A DNA stretch of 64,000 nt, from positions 248,001-312,000 of the forward strand of contig NZ_BMIJ01000003.1 of the NCBI RefSeq assembly GCF_014641945.1. The letters run 5' to 3'. The stretch is from Marinobacterium zhoushanense. GTDB taxonomy: Bacteria > Pseudomonadota > Gammaproteobacteria > Pseudomonadales > Balneatricaceae. The notes beneath the pieces were generated by a model that searched no databases, was not told the origin of the DNA, and saw nothing but the letters and a program-made list of their open reading frames with translations. The number at the start of each line of letters is the position of its first letter. Position 1 is the stretch's first letter. The position numbers were made by a program, and so were the translations under genes. Shown one piece after another: positions 55,379 through 63,303 of the stretch.

Positions 55379-56308
55379 ATGGCTATTCTGGTAATTGCGG
55401 AACATGACAACAGCACCCTCAAGGGCGCGACACTGAACACAGTAGCGGCGGCTGGCCAGATCGGCGGTGATATCCATCTACTGGTAGCCGGTAGCGGCTG
55501 CCAGGCCGTCGCCGAGCAGGCCGCGGCGGTTGCCGGCGTGGCGCGGGTGCTCTGCGTCGACGCCGCGACTTATGAACATCAGTTGGCAGAGGATCTGGCA
55601 CTGCTGGTTGCCGAGTGCGGCCGCGACTACAGCCATATCCTGGCGCCGGCCACCACCAGCGGCAAGAACCTGCTGCCCCGCGTGGCGGCACTGCTCGATG
55701 TGGCGCAGATCTCCGATATTATCGGCGTCGAGAGCGCCGACAGCTTCCGTCGTCCGATCTACGCCGGTAACGCCATCGCCACCGTGCAGTCGCTGGATCC
55801 GATCAAGGTGATCACCGTGCGCAGCACCGGTTTCGATGCCGTGGCGGCCAACGGCGGCAGTGCCGAGATTGTTACGCTGACCGCGGTCAGCGCCGCAGGC
55901 ATCTCCAGCTTCGTCAGCGAAGAGGTTGCCGAGTCCGAGCGTCCGGAGCTGACCTCAGCGCGCGTGGTTGTCTCCGGTGGTCGCGGCATGGGCAATGGAG
56001 AGAACTTCGCGCTGCTGGAGAAAGTGGCCGACAAGCTGGGTGCCGCCATCGGCGCCTCGCGTGCCGCGGTGGATGCGGGCTTTGTCCCCAACGATATGCA
56101 GGTGGGGCAGACTGGCAAGATCGTCGCGCCGGACCTGTATATCGCCGTGGGTATCTCCGGTGCGATCCAGCATCTGGCGGGCATGAAAGACTCCAAGGTG
56201 ATCGTGGCGATCAACAAGGACGAGGAGGCACCGATCTTCCAGGTCGCCGATTACGGTCTGGTGGCCGACCTGTTCAAGGCGGTGCCTGAGCTGGAGCAGA
56301 AGCTGTAA
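55379..56308 (+). CDS. etfA: EtfA, electron transfer flavoprotein alpha subunit
   Basis: A 309-residue alpha subunit. The FAD-binding domain shows [25 protein letters not shown], then [28 protein letters not shown] and [19 protein letters not shown], all standard. The N-terminal domain is the usual ETF half. It forms the heterodimer with EtfB encoded immediately upstream. A GC-rich hairpin follows its stop. Confidence 0.95.
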   Translation: MAILVIAEHDNSTLKGATLNTVAAAGQIGGDIHLLVAGSGCQAVAEQAAAVAGVARVLCVDAATYEHQLAEDLALLVAECGRDYSHILAPATTSGKNLLPRVAALLDVAQISDIIGVESADSFRRPIYAGNAIATVQSLDPIKVITVRSTGFDAVAANGGSAEIVTLTAVSAAGISSFVSEEVAESERPELTSARVVVSGGRGMGNGENFALLEKVADKLGAAIGASRAAVDAGFVPNDMQVGQTGKIVAPDLYIAVGISGAIQHLAGMKDSKVIVAINKDEEAPIFQVADYGLVADLFKAVPELEQKL

Positions 56309-56331
56309 GCAGGGCTCGGGTTGTCGATAGT

Positions 56332-56349
56332 AGGGCGCTTAGGCGCCCT
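56332..56349 (+). other. GC-rich hairpin between etfA and the thioesterase gene
   Basis: AGGGCGC (56332-56338) pairs with GCGCCCT (56343-56349) around TTAG. It lacks a T-run, so it is more likely a stabiliser or attenuator than a terminator; the downstream gene could be read through from etfBA. Confidence 0.4.
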
Positions 56350-56422
56350 GTTATGTACAGGACGTACGGTATGCCGCGCGCAGGGACGTGCAGAAGCGGC
56401 GGTGTCAGGGGAACAACAGCTG

Positions 56423-56839
56423 ATGATGAATTTCGATGAATTGGTCGCCTTCCTGCAGGAGCACTTTCCGCAGGGCGCGCAATATGGCGAGCTGATCGAG
56501 CTCGGCGAAGGCTGGGCGAAGATGCGCCTGCCGGTGGACGATCAGCACCTGCGCCCCGGCGGCACGGTCTCGGGGCCGGCGATGATGGGGCTGGCGGACG
56601 TGGCGGTGTACGCGGCGCTGCTCAGCCGAATTGGCCCTGTACCGCTGGCGGTGACCACCAGCCTGAACATCAACTTCCTGCGTAGGCCGCACTCTGGCGC
56701 GGACATTATCGCTTACGCCAAGATGCTCAAGGTGGGCAGGCGCCTCGGCGTTGGCGAGGTCTATATCAGCTCGGACGGTGATGAGGACCCAGTCGCCCAT
56801 GCCACCATGACCTACTCGATCCCGGAGCAGCGCACGTGA
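56423..56839 (+). CDS. PaaI-family hotdog-fold thioesterase
   Basis: A 138-residue hotdog protein (MMNFDELVAFLQEHF...). The central segment RPGGTVSGPAMMGLADVAVYAALLSRIG has the Asp-containing helix of PaaI-type acyl-CoA thioesterases, followed by TSLNINFLRRPHSGADI. It probably hydrolyses an acyl-CoA. The start ATG at 56423 (another at 56426) is preferred because GGGGAA is about 10 bases upstream; the longer frame lacks homology-like sequence. The next gene overlaps its stop (GTGA). Confidence 0.85.
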   Translation: MMNFDELVAFLQEHFPQGAQYGELIELGEGWAKMRLPVDDQHLRPGGTVSGPAMMGLADVAVYAALLSRIGPVPLAVTTSLNINFLRRPHSGADIIAYAKMLKVGRRLGVGEVYISSDGDEDPVAHATMTYSIPEQRT

Positions 56840-57633
56840 GCATCCAGTTTGAAGACCTGATGCTGCAACTGGCGGATGGGGTGCAGATCCATGCCCTGCA
56901 CGGTCGCCACCCGCTGGGAGCGGGGCGGCCGACACTGGTGTTCCTGCACGAAGCGTTGGGTCATATCCGCATGTGGAAGCAGTTTCCGCAACAACTGGCG
57001 GAGCGCTGCGGCTGCGACCTGCTGATCTACGAACGCCAGGGCTATGGCGGGTCGACGCCGATCGAGCTGCCGCGCAGCGATGATTACCTGCTGGTGGAAG
57101 GGGAGTACTACCTGGCCCAGGTAACAGAGGCCGCCGGGATTGAGCGGATGATTCTGATCGGCCATAGCGACGGTGGCAGCATCGCGCTGCTCGGTGCCGC
57201 CTGTCTCGGTGATCGGGTGCGCGGGCTCATTACCGAAGCCGCCCATATCAATGCCGATGAGCTGACCCTGGCGGGTGTACGCAAGGCGGTCGACATCTAC
57301 CGGACCACGGATCTGCATCAACGCCTGGAGCGCTATCATGGCGATCGTACCGAGCTGCTGTTCCGGGCCTGGACCGATACCTGGTTGCGTGAGAGTTTCC
57401 ACCTGAACATCGATCTCAGCCCCTGGCTGTCGCAGATCCGTTGTCCGGCGTTGATCATGCAGGGAAGGGATGACCAGTACGGTCTGCCGCAGCAGGTGCA
57501 GGATATCTGCCAGGGCATCGGCGAGCAGGCTCAGGCGGCGTTTATCGACGACTGCGGCCATATACCGCACTTGGAACGACCGGATGCGGTGCTCGATTTG
57601 ATGGTGCCGTTTATCCGCAGCTTAATTAACTGA
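56836..57633 (+). CDS. Alpha/beta hydrolase
   Basis: A 265-residue alpha/beta-fold enzyme. The nucleophile elbow is GHSDGGS, the oxyanion loop FLHEALGHIRMW, and the catalytic His is in DCGHIPHLERP near the C-terminus; the acid is likely the Asp of QGRDDQYG. It starts with a GTG that overlaps the thioesterase stop, so both are in one transcript with etfBA perhaps upstream. It may process thioesterase products, but the substrate is not known. Confidence 0.85.
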   Translation: MSIQFEDLMLQLADGVQIHALHGRHPLGAGRPTLVFLHEALGHIRMWKQFPQQLAERCGCDLLIYERQGYGGSTPIELPRSDDYLLVEGEYYLAQVTEAAGIERMILIGHSDGGSIALLGAACLGDRVRGLITEAAHINADELTLAGVRKAVDIYRTTDLHQRLERYHGDRTELLFRAWTDTWLRESFHLNIDLSPWLSQIRCPALIMQGRDDQYGLPQQVQDICQGIGEQAQAAFIDDCGHIPHLERPDAVLDLMVPFIRSLIN

Positions 57634-57674
57634 TAGATCGACTGAACCATCAATACGCAGATCAGGCGCTCGGA

Positions 57675-58295
57675 TTAAGCACTTGGATTAAGCCGGGCCG
57701 CCTGCTGCACCAGCTCGGCGATACTGCCCGCACGCATCTTGCCCATCACGCGGGAGCGGTGTACCTCGACGGTCTTCGGACTGATACCGAGGGTTTCAGC
57801 GATCTCGCGGTTGGACTGCCCCTCGACCACCAGTGCCATCACCTCTTTTTCGCGACGGCTCAACTGCGCGTAGCTGTCATGGACCTGGCTGGCCTGCGCC
57901 TGGGATTGCTGCAGTTTCGCGGCCTGGGCCAGCGCCTGGTTGACCAGCTGCAGCAGCACCTCGTCGTCGAATGGTTTCTCGAGAAAATCCACCGCCCCGT
58001 TCTTCATTGCGCTGACCGCCATCGGGATATCGCCGTGACCGGTCATGACGATGGTGGGCAGGTTGATCCCGCGCATGCGCAGAATCTGCTGCAGTGCCAG
58101 GCCGTTGATCTCCGGCATACGCACATCGAGCAGCAGGCAGCCCAACTCGCCCTCATACTCGTCGAGAAATGCCTGCGCCGAATCGAAGCCGGCGACTTTC
58201 AGGCTGGCCGATTCCAGCAGCCACTGCATGGAGTCACGGAAATCGTCGTCGTCATCAATGATATAGACGGTGCCGGGAGCGGGGTGCTGCATCAT
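57675..58295 (-). CDS. FixJ/NarL-type response regulator
   Basis: A 206-residue regulator: receiver domain (1-120, phosphoacceptor Asp in LLLDVRMPEINGL, conserved Lys in FLEKPFDDE) and a LuxR-type helix-turn-helix (LSRREKEVMALVVEGQSNREIAETLGISPKTVEVHRSRVM). It is the partner of the PAS kinase encoded upstream, with a 4-base overlap. The controlled promoters are unknown. Confidence 0.92.
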   Translation of the reverse strand: MMQHPAPGTVYIIDDDDDFRDSMQWLLESASLKVAGFDSAQAFLDEYEGELGCLLLDVRMPEINGLALQQILRMRGINLPTIVMTGHGDIPMAVSAMKNGAVDFLEKPFDDEVLLQLVNQALAQAAKLQQSQAQASQVHDSYAQLSRREKEVMALVVEGQSNREIAETLGISPKTVEVHRSRVMGKMRAGSIAELVQQAARLNPSA

Positions 58296-59824
58296 GTGTC
58301 CTTCAACGGAAGTCTGAGGTGGAAGCAGGTGCCGGAGTGACCGTCACTCTCGGCCCATAGCTGGCCACCGTGGGTTTCAATAATGGTGCGGGAGATCGGC
58401 AAGCCCATACCGAGACCGGTCGCCTTGGAGGTGTAGAACGGCTCGAACAGCTTATTCAGCCCCTCGGCCGTGATCCCCTTCGCCCGGTCGGTAACAGTGA
58501 TATGCAACTCGGCTCCGCTCCTGCGGGTAGAGAGGATAACGGGTCGCGGGGCATTGCTACAATCGTCACTGTCATCACAATCTCTATACGCCTCGATGGC
58601 GTTACGCATCAGGTTCAGCAGCACCTGTTCGATCTGGATCTTGTCCGCCAGCAGCGTGGGGTTGGACGGGTCCAGATCCATCTCGAAGCGGATATTGTGG
58701 TCCTGTGCCTCCTGATGCAGAAACTTGCTGACATCCACGCAGGCGTCGTTGATCGGGAAGCGCAGGCGTTGATACTCGGTCTTGCGCACGAAGCTGCGCA
58801 TCCGCTTGATGATCTCGGCTGCGCGTTTGGCTTGGCGCGAGATCAGCTCGATCGCCTTGTTGGCGGTGCCGACCGGATCCTCACACCCCTCCTCGAGACG
58901 GCGCTGGGCACCGCGGCTGTAGTTGAGAATCGCCGCCAGCGGCTGGTTCAACTCATGCGCCAGTCCTGTGGCCATCTCGCCTACGCTGAGCAGGCGCGAC
59001 AGGTGGGCCATCTCCAGCTGGTGGCGTTTGACCTCCTCCTCAGCCTTGCGCTTGACTGTGATGTCGCGCGCGATGATCGAGTAGTACTCCACCTTCATAT
59101 TCTCGCGCCGATTGCGGTGGGCGATGATCTCACGCACCTCGGCGTTGCGCTGCTGGGTCGACAGGTGCATCTCCAGCGCGCCCTCCCAGCTGCCTTCGCG
59201 GGCAGCCTGACTCAGCGCTGCCTGCAGCTCGGTAGCGGCGGTGCTCTCATCAAACAGCTCGGGCAGATGCAGCGCCCCCGGGTTCTCAGGGCGCGCACCC
59301 AGTGTCTGGCATGCGGACTCGTTGAGGTAGGTCAGCTGCAGCGCATCGGGGCTGCAGAACAGGATCATATCGCTGGATGCCTCAACCACGCGGGCCAGAC
59401 GGCGCATCGACTGCAGCGCCTGCTCCCGTTCGGTAACATCGCGCGATACGCAGATGATCTCCAGCGGCTGGCCATCTTCATCACGGATGGTGCGGCTGGT
59501 GGTCTCCAGCCAGACGTAATGGCCCAGCTTGTGTCGGTAGCGGTAGACGTTGGTGTACATCCCCTTGGCGTAACGCACCGACTCTGCACGGCTCGACAGG
59601 TTGTCGGCATCATCCGGATGGAACAGATCGCGTGCGGGTTTACCGATAATCTCCTGCGGCGTGTAGCCGAGCAGGCGCTCGACCGCTGGGCTGACATCGA
59701 TATAGGTCCAGTCCGGCGCCGGTGTCTGGCGCGAGATCATATCGGTGGACTGCTCGGCGAGAAGCCGATAGCGATCCGCCTCGGCGCGGCACTGCTCCAG
59801 CGCAGCTGGCATTGGCACAGACAT
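58292..59824 (-). CDS. FixL-like soluble PAS histidine kinase
   Basis: A 510-residue cytoplasmic kinase with two PAS/PAC domains (about 10-140 and 145-265), a HisKA with GEMATGLAHELNQPLAAILNYSRGAQR (phosphoacceptor His in LAHELNQPL), and an HATPase with NLMRNAIEAYRD, DRAKGI and GLGMGLPI. No membrane helices. The FixL/DctB-like HisKA type with the FixJ partner suggests a redox or oxygen response, but the heme-ligand residues of FixL were not checked. Confidence 0.9.
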   Translation of the reverse strand: MSVPMPAALEQCRAEADRYRLLAEQSTDMISRQTPAPDWTYIDVSPAVERLLGYTPQEIIGKPARDLFHPDDADNLSSRAESVRYAKGMYTNVYRYRHKLGHYVWLETTSRTIRDEDGQPLEIICVSRDVTEREQALQSMRRLARVVEASSDMILFCSPDALQLTYLNESACQTLGARPENPGALHLPELFDESTAATELQAALSQAAREGSWEGALEMHLSTQQRNAEVREIIAHRNRRENMKVEYYSIIARDITVKRKAEEEVKRHQLEMAHLSRLLSVGEMATGLAHELNQPLAAILNYSRGAQRRLEEGCEDPVGTANKAIELISRQAKRAAEIIKRMRSFVRKTEYQRLRFPINDACVDVSKFLHQEAQDHNIRFEMDLDPSNPTLLADKIQIEQVLLNLMRNAIEAYRDCDDSDDCSNAPRPVILSTRRSGAELHITVTDRAKGITAEGLNKLFEPFYTSKATGLGMGLPISRTIIETHGGQLWAESDGHSGTCFHLRLPLKDT

Positions 59825-59948
59825 GACGCTCCCTCGGGTATACCCGGAGTAAGCTCCGGAATTTCAATTACATGACTGTAGAATACTGCAAAAAATAGGT
59901 GAAAACACTTATCTAAGCCTAAGGCCGGGTATTCAATGCAGCTAGGGC

Positions 59949-60055
59949 TTGTGCGGTTATGCAGACAGTAGCAAACTTGGGGAAAGCGTCAGACAGGCAG
60001 TAGACGCATGCGCTAGCTCGCAGAAGATCCAAAGGGACTGATTTATGGATGCATC
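59949..60055 (+). repeat. Leader repeat copy 2: Pc-like promoter, hairpin, SD and ATG
   Basis: TTGTGC (59949-59954), a 17-base spacer, CAAACT (59972-59977), then a 26-base block at 59984-60009 with GCGTC/GACGC inverted repeat (one mismatch to copy 1), then ATCCAAAGGGA and ATG at 60045. The integron strong Pc promoter is TTGACA-17-TAAACT, so this is a plausible cassette promoter. Transcription would begin at or just before the hairpin, placing it at the 5' end of the RNA. Confidence 0.7.
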
Positions 60056-60323
60056 AAACATCTCTCAGCCGACAGCGGCAATTATTAATACACATACCCG
60101 TTCATGTGCTGTGCTACCTGAGAACGCCGTAGCGGGGCGAATGCAGTTGTTACCCCTTTTTATGGCGAGAACTAGGTTGAAATACCCCTTTTCGCCAGAT
60201 TATTCGTGGCACTTCCAGAAAAAATCTCATTTTTTCAACCGGTTAGATGTGAGAAGTTTCGGTGTATCCGAATTAGGGGGCATACTCCCTAATAATTATT
60301 ATGGGGCCGACAGGACCCATTAA
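60045..60323 (+). CDS. Possible translated leader frame before the first cassette
   Basis: A 92-codon frame, not recognised, beginning MDASNISQPTAAI and ending HTRSC..., NNYYGADRTH. Its AAAGGGA Shine-Dalgarno is well placed and is part of the repeat shared with 3.6 kb, while the rest has no similarity to copy 1. Its stop (60321-60323) is 17 bases before the first cassette ATG, which has no ribosome-binding site; this resembles the attI1-associated ORF-11 that helps translate first cassettes. It could also be a chance frame. Confidence 0.4.
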   Translation: MDASNISQPTAAIINTHTRSCAVLPENAVAGRMQLLPLFMARTRLKYPFSPDYSWHFQKKSHFFNRLDVRSFGVSELGGILPNNYYGADRTH

Positions 60324-60336
60324 CAGACTGTTAAGT
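60317..60336 (+). other. attI-like insertion site at the start of the array
   Basis: A 15-base palindrome TTAACAG-A-CTGTTAA (60320-60334) holds an inverted core (ATTAAC) and a direct core GTTAAGT (60330-60336), like the paired L/R simple sites of attI1. The crossover point G|TTAAGT begins cassette 1. Whether this is attI or a remnant of another attC cannot be settled here. Confidence 0.5.
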
Positions 60337-60340
60337 TTCT

Positions 60341-60934
60341 ATGAATCTATTAGGTCCCAAGAAAGATCTCGATATCGCGAATAAAGCGATCGACTGTATG
60401 AAATCCACCACAGATTTTTCCGAGTTTCAGGAAAGCTGGGAGAATTTTCTATTTCGGATAGAGAGAGCCTGGGAATTCACCGAAAGAACGCTCAAATCGG
60501 AGAAGGGCTTCCAGCAATGGCATAAGCCATATACTGACCTGCGGAAAAAGGACCCTTTGCTGGTGTTTTTACGGCAGGCACGAAATGCAGAGATGCATAG
60601 CGTTTCGCCCACAGTAACGAAGCCTCTTAAGATGGCAGTAGTTGATAAGAGTGGACGTGGCTTTCAGCTCAATTCAATTTCATCACGGCTGGAAAATGGG
60701 ACTTTGACGATTGATTTGGATTCGCCCGATATATTGCTCGATCTGGATACCAGAATCGTGCCTACCGATCCTGAAGTTGTTCGTTTCAAGAATAGAGGAA
60801 AGTGGTACAACCCACCATGGCAGCATCTCCGGGAAAGAATCCGTGATCTCCACCCAGTCGCCATAGCAGAGCTTGGCCTTGTGTTCTATCGAGCCTATGT
60901 CAATGAAGCTGAGCTTTGGAGTCAGAAAACTTAA
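60341..60934 (+). CDS. Cassette 1 protein with HEPN-like motif
   Basis: A 197-residue protein not recognised by family. It is helical in the first half (residues 10-90). The segment FLRQARNAEMHSVS has the pattern R-N-x3-H (RNAEMH), the Rx4-6H signature of HEPN ribonucleases with a polar residue after Arg, in a helix-rich context. The second half is beta-like. It starts 10 bases into the cassette, directly after the recombination core, with no Shine-Dalgarno. A role as an RNase toxin or defence protein is inferred from the motif and neighbours. Confidence 0.6.
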   Translation: MNLLGPKKDLDIANKAIDCMKSTTDFSEFQESWENFLFRIERAWEFTERTLKSEKGFQQWHKPYTDLRKKDPLLVFLRQARNAEMHSVSPTVTKPLKMAVVDKSGRGFQLNSISSRLENGTLTIDLDSPDILLDLDTRIVPTDPEVVRFKNRGKWYNPPWQHLRERIRDLHPVAIAELGLVFYRAYVNEAELWSQKT

Positions 60935-61001
60935 CAATGTGGTCAACGGGACGCTGGTTTTTCGCTGCGCTCCAAACCAGCCGCAAATGCGGTCGTTAAC
61001 T
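60929..61001 (+). repeat. attC site of cassette 1
   Basis: R'' ACTTAAC (60929-60935) is exactly complementary to G+TTAAGT, the start of cassette 1 at 60331, and R' is GTTAACT (60995-61001). Inner arms GCTGGTTT (60953-60960) and AAACCAGC (60974-60981) pair perfectly around TTCGCTGCGCTCC. The TCAACGGGACGC and GCTGCGCTCC segments are typical of integron attC sites. Length 73 bases. Confidence 0.9.
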
Positions 61002-61057
61002 TTGTAAAGAAGTCAGTTAGTGTAGTCAAAAACTTGAGTCTGTATAAAAGGACGATT

Positions 61058-61999
61058 ATGGAATACTCGGTCACTTATGAAGATGGATTTCTAACCAGGG
61101 AGATTGGTTCTATTGCCACAAAGGCCGATGTAGCCATCACAGAACTAATTGCAAATGGTCATGATGCAGGCGCGTCTGAGGTAAGGATCATTTTTCCCGA
61201 GGAGAAAGGAAGCCTCATTACAGTCGAAGACAATGGAGTTGGCCTGACCGAATCGCAATTCGAACAAAGGTGGTTGAAGCTACGCTATGACAGAAAGAAG
61301 CATCAAGGCTCATTGGTAGAGATACCTGAAGATAATAATCTGCGAAAGACAAGACTCGCCTTTGGAAGAAACGGAGTCGGACGGCATGCAGGTCTCTGCT
61401 TTGATGATGGGTACACCGTCGAGACTTGGCGTAATAAAGAGTGCAATATCTACGAGCTGAAGCTTTCATCCGGCAGGCAACCTATTGAGGTTAAAGAGCA
61501 CCGCAAGGAGGATAAGTCAGGTCATGGAACAAAGATAAAGGTAATTGCTAATAAAAACTTGATTCCGGTTGAAGAACTGACCGAAACGATATCAGCCAGA
61601 TTTTTGTTTAACCCAGAATTTAAAGTATATGTAAACGGGAAGCTTATAACGCTATCCGAGCACCCCGGTATCGTCAAAAGAACAGAGATCAATCCTGTCG
61701 GAAGCATAAATATTAAATTGACTCTGGTTGATTCATCAACAGCTTCCCGAACGGCTAGACAGCATGGCGTAGCTTTTTGGCTGGGAGGTCGTTTGTTGGG
61801 CGATCCTTCTTGGTCAATAAATGGACAGCAAGTATTTGACGGGCGGAGATCTTTTGCTAAAAGATACACCGTGATCGCAGAGTCTGAGGATCTTTTTGAC
61901 TTCATTGAGGCCGACTGGTCTGGCTTTAAATCTGATTTTTCCGCCCTAAATTTAATAGCGGAAGAAATTTCTGACTTTGTTAAATCATGCTACTTATAG
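61058..61999 (+). CDS. Cassette 2 GHKL (Hsp90/MutL-type) ATPase part, before an in-frame TAG
   Basis: The first 313 residues of a longer chain. The Bergerat ATP-binding motifs are intact: ITELIANGHDAGASEV (N box, near 30-40), VEDNGVGLT (G1) and FGRNGVGRHAGL (G2), followed by GHGTKIKV. They resemble MutL, Hsp90 and MORC ATPases. It ends SDFVKSCYL at the TAG codon (61997-61999). The same frame runs on without another stop for 332 codons, so this is the N-terminal part of one 645-residue gene. The start ATG at 61058 has AAAGGA upstream. Without the stop it would be an ATPase-nuclease fusion. Confidence 0.75.
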   Translation: MEYSVTYEDGFLTREIGSIATKADVAITELIANGHDAGASEVRIIFPEEKGSLITVEDNGVGLTESQFEQRWLKLRYDRKKHQGSLVEIPEDNNLRKTRLAFGRNGVGRHAGLCFDDGYTVETWRNKECNIYELKLSSGRQPIEVKEHRKEDKSGHGTKIKVIANKNLIPVEELTETISARFLFNPEFKVYVNGKLITLSEHPGIVKRTEINPVGSINIKLTLVDSSTASRTARQHGVAFWLGGRLLGDPSWSINGQQVFDGRRSFAKRYTVIAESEDLFDFIEADWSGFKSDFSALNLIAEEISDFVKSCYL

Positions 62000-62995
62000 C
62001 TTTCCAAAAACGAGATAGAAACAACTAAGCGTCAAGTTTTTGATTCGCATAAAAGTGAATTAAAAGAGCTGCCAAGGCTGGCTCGCAGAGAATTGGTTAA
62101 TTTTGTTGATCAGATGTTAGCCGGAAGTCCTGATATAAAGATTGAACTTCTTGAGCTTGCATTTAAAGCGGCTCTTAATCTTGAAAAATCTAGAGCTGGT
62201 ATATCGCTACTATATAAGCTGACGAATATATCACCAAACGATTCTGAATCGCTGAACTCATTCTTAGAAGAATGGAGCGTGTCTGATGCAATGTCCATTC
62301 TCGCTGAAATAGATTCTAGAATTAAAGTAATCGAGGCTATAGATAGGCTGAGTGGTGACCACAGTGTAGACGAGCTGCATACGTTGCACCCCCTGATCGA
62401 AAAGGCTCGATGGGTATTCGGCCCTGAATTCGATACGCCAGAGTATGCAAGCAATAGAGGGCTAATCAAGACGATGAGTTCTGTTTTTGGAAGAAAATAT
62501 AAGAAAGAGGATTTTACGAATTCTGCGAGGAGACCAGATATTGTGGTTGGTGAGAATTCCTCTATTAGCTCATTAGGTCTAGAAGAATTCTCGGGTGAGA
62601 TAAGAAAAACAAAAAGAGTTTTGTTAATCGAGCTAAAGAAAGGTGGTTTTGAAATTGGCCGTGGAGAAATGGATCAGGCTAAATATTATGTCGAGGATAT
62701 TTGGCATGCCGGTGTTGGGTCCTGTCAACCATATATAAAAGCTTTTGTAGTCGGTGACAGTATTGATCATCTTACAGGAAAATACCAAACAGTAGGAAAG
62801 TCAAAGGATGAACAGTTTGGTGAAGTTCATGCGATAACATATTCGGAATTGGTACGAAGCGCTGAAGCTCGATTGTTTTCGCTAAAAGAAAAAATCGAAG
62901 GTCGGTATGATAGCTTGGAGGATGGTCCACTTATAAATGAGCTTTTGGGGAATCCAGAGCAGAAAGATTTAGATTTTGCAGCGGGCCAAGAGTGA
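62000..62995 (+). CDS. Cassette 2 PD-(D/E)xK nuclease part, after the in-frame TAG
   Basis: The continuation in the same frame as the GHKL part. It starts LSKNEIETTKRQVFDSHK directly after the TAG; a TTG at 62093 and an ATG at 62114 are possible re-start codons. Near the C-terminus comes a nuclease core: LHTLHPLIEKARWVFGPEFDTPEYASN, then ARRPDIVV, then LLIELKKGG (ExK) and MDQAKYYVE, as in Shedu/DUF4263-type nucleases. The middle is helical. If the stop is real, the nuclease may be made only by re-initiation or readthrough. Confidence 0.72.
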   Translation, partial: LSKNEIETTKRQVFDSHKSELKELPRLARRELVNFVDQMLAGSPDIKIELLELAFKAALNLEKSRAGISLLYKLTNISPNDSESLNSFLEEWSVSDAMSILAEIDSRIKVIEAIDRLSGDHSVDELHTLHPLIEKARWVFGPEFDTPEYASNRGLIKTMSSVFGRKYKKEDFTNSARRPDIVVGENSSISSLGLEEFSGEIRKTKRVLLIELKKGGFEIGRGEMDQAKYYVEDIWHAGVGSCQPYIKAFVVGDSIDHLTGKYQTVGKSKDEQFGEVHAITYSELVRSAEARLFSLKEKIEGRYDSLEDGPLINELLGNPEQKDLDFAAGQE

Positions 62996-63001
62996 GACAA
63001 A

Positions 63002-63072
63002 AGTTAACAAGGGGCTTCAGCCGACCAGTTTCCGCTGCCGTTCCAAACCGGCGGCTGAGCCAGGCGTTAGCG
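63002..63072 (+). repeat. attC site of cassette 2
   Basis: R'' AGTTAAC (63002-63008) is the exact complement of G+TTAACT, the start of cassette 2. R' is GTTAGCG (63066-63072). The left arm 63013-63031 pairs with the right arm 63045-63061 (AAACCGGCGGCTGAGCC) with an unpaired T and A on the left strand, the extrahelical bases that define attC polarity. Length 71 bases. Confidence 0.92.
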
Positions 63073-63102
63073 TTTTCCGGATCTCAGACCTTAAGGTGAA
63101 GG

Positions 63103-63303
63103 ATGCAAAAAGAATATCACTCCAAAATTGAAAAAGAGTTTGCGGAATATCTTGTCACTATTGGCTACCCTAAAGACTCAATTGTCTATGAGCCTGCGTT
63201 TTTGGCCGCTGATGGCAGAAAGCAATATCGGCCCGACTTTTTAATCGTTGATCCGATTAAGAAGGAGAGGTTGGCGATTATAGAAATAAAAGGATCTAGC
63301 TAA
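63103..63303 (+). CDS. Cassette 3 PD-(D/E)xK nuclease part, before an in-frame TAA
   Basis: The first 66 residues of a longer chain, ending IIEIKGSS at a TAA (63301-63303). The nuclease core is KQYRPDFLIVDP, then LAIIEIKGS, giving D and ExK. The frame continues without another stop to 63768. It starts at an ATG preceded by AAGGTGAAGG. This looks like a small restriction-like nuclease cut just after its catalytic ExK. Confidence 0.68.
   Translation: MQKEYHSKIEKEFAEYLVTIGYPKDSIVYEPAFLAADGRKQYRPDFLIVDPIKKERLAIIEIKGSS

Larger units (their letters stand above)
59825..60329. other. Integron-side intergenic region upstream of the cassette array
   Basis: No integrase gene fits in this stretch, on either strand. 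It contains leader-repeat copy 2 and one frame of 92 codons (60045-60323, begins MDASNISQPTAAI), which has a good AAAGGGA Shine-Dalgarno but no recognisable domain. That frame is probably a translated leader rather than a conserved gene. Confidence 0.5.

Noticed and set aside
59825..60329. Integron integrase gene upstream of the array
   Set aside because: The stretch is too short and no frame shows tyrosine-recombinase motifs; the next gene is a histidine kinase.
61997..61999. Pyrrolysine or general TAG recoding as explanation for the in-frame TAG
   Set aside because: TAG serves as a normal stop in the window (for example norE), no pyl genes are seen, and the neighbouring cassette is broken by TAA instead.
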